This document shows, one piece after another, positions 5,191 through 5,315 of a stretch of DNA of 5,315 nucleotides; the stretch's first letter is position 1; every line of letters begins with the position of its first letter. Made by a program: the position numbers and the translations under genes. The notes beneath the pieces were generated by a model. The model had not been told where the DNA came from, ran no database searches, and was given only the letters and a program-made list of their open reading frames with translations. The DNA comes from Verrucomicrobiota bacterium (GTDB lineage Bacteria; Verrucomicrobiota; Verrucomicrobiia; Verrucomicrobiales; Verrucomicrobiaceae). The stretch spans positions 1 to 5,315 of the forward strand of contig JAEYYS010000420.1 in assembly GCA_023428335.1 (NCBI GenBank), in the 5' to 3' direction.

Positions 5191-5315
5191 ATGGCTATGC
5201 TCAGGCAAATCATCGGACAATCCGCCCCGGAACCCACCCGGGAACCCGTGCGCACCCCGCCGGCACCCGCCCCGGCCGAACGCGCCCCTCTGACCCCGCC
5301 CGCCCAGGCTTTCAC
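5191..5315 (+). CDS. Partial Pro/Ala-rich protein of unknown function (5' end only)
   Basis: An open frame of 41 complete codons begins MAMLRQIIGQSAPEP and continues as a Pro/Ala/Arg/Glu-rich, probably disordered stretch to the window edge without a stop. No signal peptide or membrane segment is visible in this part, so a cytoplasmic protein with a flexible N-terminal tail is likely. Candidate starts are ATG 5191 and ATG 5197; a GTG lies at 5248. The promoter position favours 5197 on a leaderless transcript. AGAAAG (5174-5179) is a poor, distant Shine-Dalgarno candidate. The domain that would identify the protein lies outside the window, so no function is assigned. It is set apart from the upstream DUF1080 gene by 60 nt and its own promoter. 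Confidence 0.6.
   Translation, partial: MAMLRQIIGQSAPEPTREPVRTPPAPAPAERAPLTPPAQAF

Overview
The window is GC-rich bacterial DNA carrying five complete protein genes, the start of a sixth, and short repeat and regulatory elements. Three things suggest a Verrucomicrobiota (possibly Opitutales) or other PVC-group genome. It has an exported DUF1080 (3-keto-disaccharide hydrolase family) protein. It has a Sel1-repeat protein ending in the 'NNIAWFLATCPDE' type segment often seen in PVC tetratricopeptide proteins. Its start codons mostly lack Shine-Dalgarno sequences. The taxonomic call is inference from gene content, not a database match.

Layout, left to right. Bases 1-28 are a heptanucleotide tandem array cut by the window edge. 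A small GreA/GreB-like protein follows (78-548, +). It converges, with a 9-nt gap, on a Kua/TMEM189/CarF-type membrane desaturase (558-1172, -). The junction holds an imperfect GTTYRAAG-like repeat that contains the desaturase stop codon. A 131-bp divergent intergenic region (1173-1303) has a perfect 15-bp dyad at its midpoint. To its right lie three same-strand genes with 70-nt and 61-nt gaps: a secreted fusion of an SGNH (rhamnogalacturonan-acetylesterase-like) esterase with a sialidase-like propeller (1304-3163), a secreted Sel1-repeat protein (3234-4343), and a secreted DUF1080 protein (4405-5130). After a 60-nt gap containing a near-consensus sigma70-type promoter, a Pro/Ala-rich reading frame starts at 5191 and runs off the window.

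How the genes may work together. The three rightward genes all encode exported proteins and could form one transcription unit. Esterase plus propeller plus keto-sugar hydrolase fits removal of acetyl groups and sugars from plant or algal polysaccharides, with the Sel1 protein as a periplasmic scaffold; this is inference. The desaturase probably acts on ether lipids (plasmalogen formation), and the Gre-like protein on RNA polymerase; neither has an evident link to the glycan genes. No RNA genes, CRISPR arrays, insertion sequences or rho-independent terminators were seen. No stretch above 300 bases lacks a gene.
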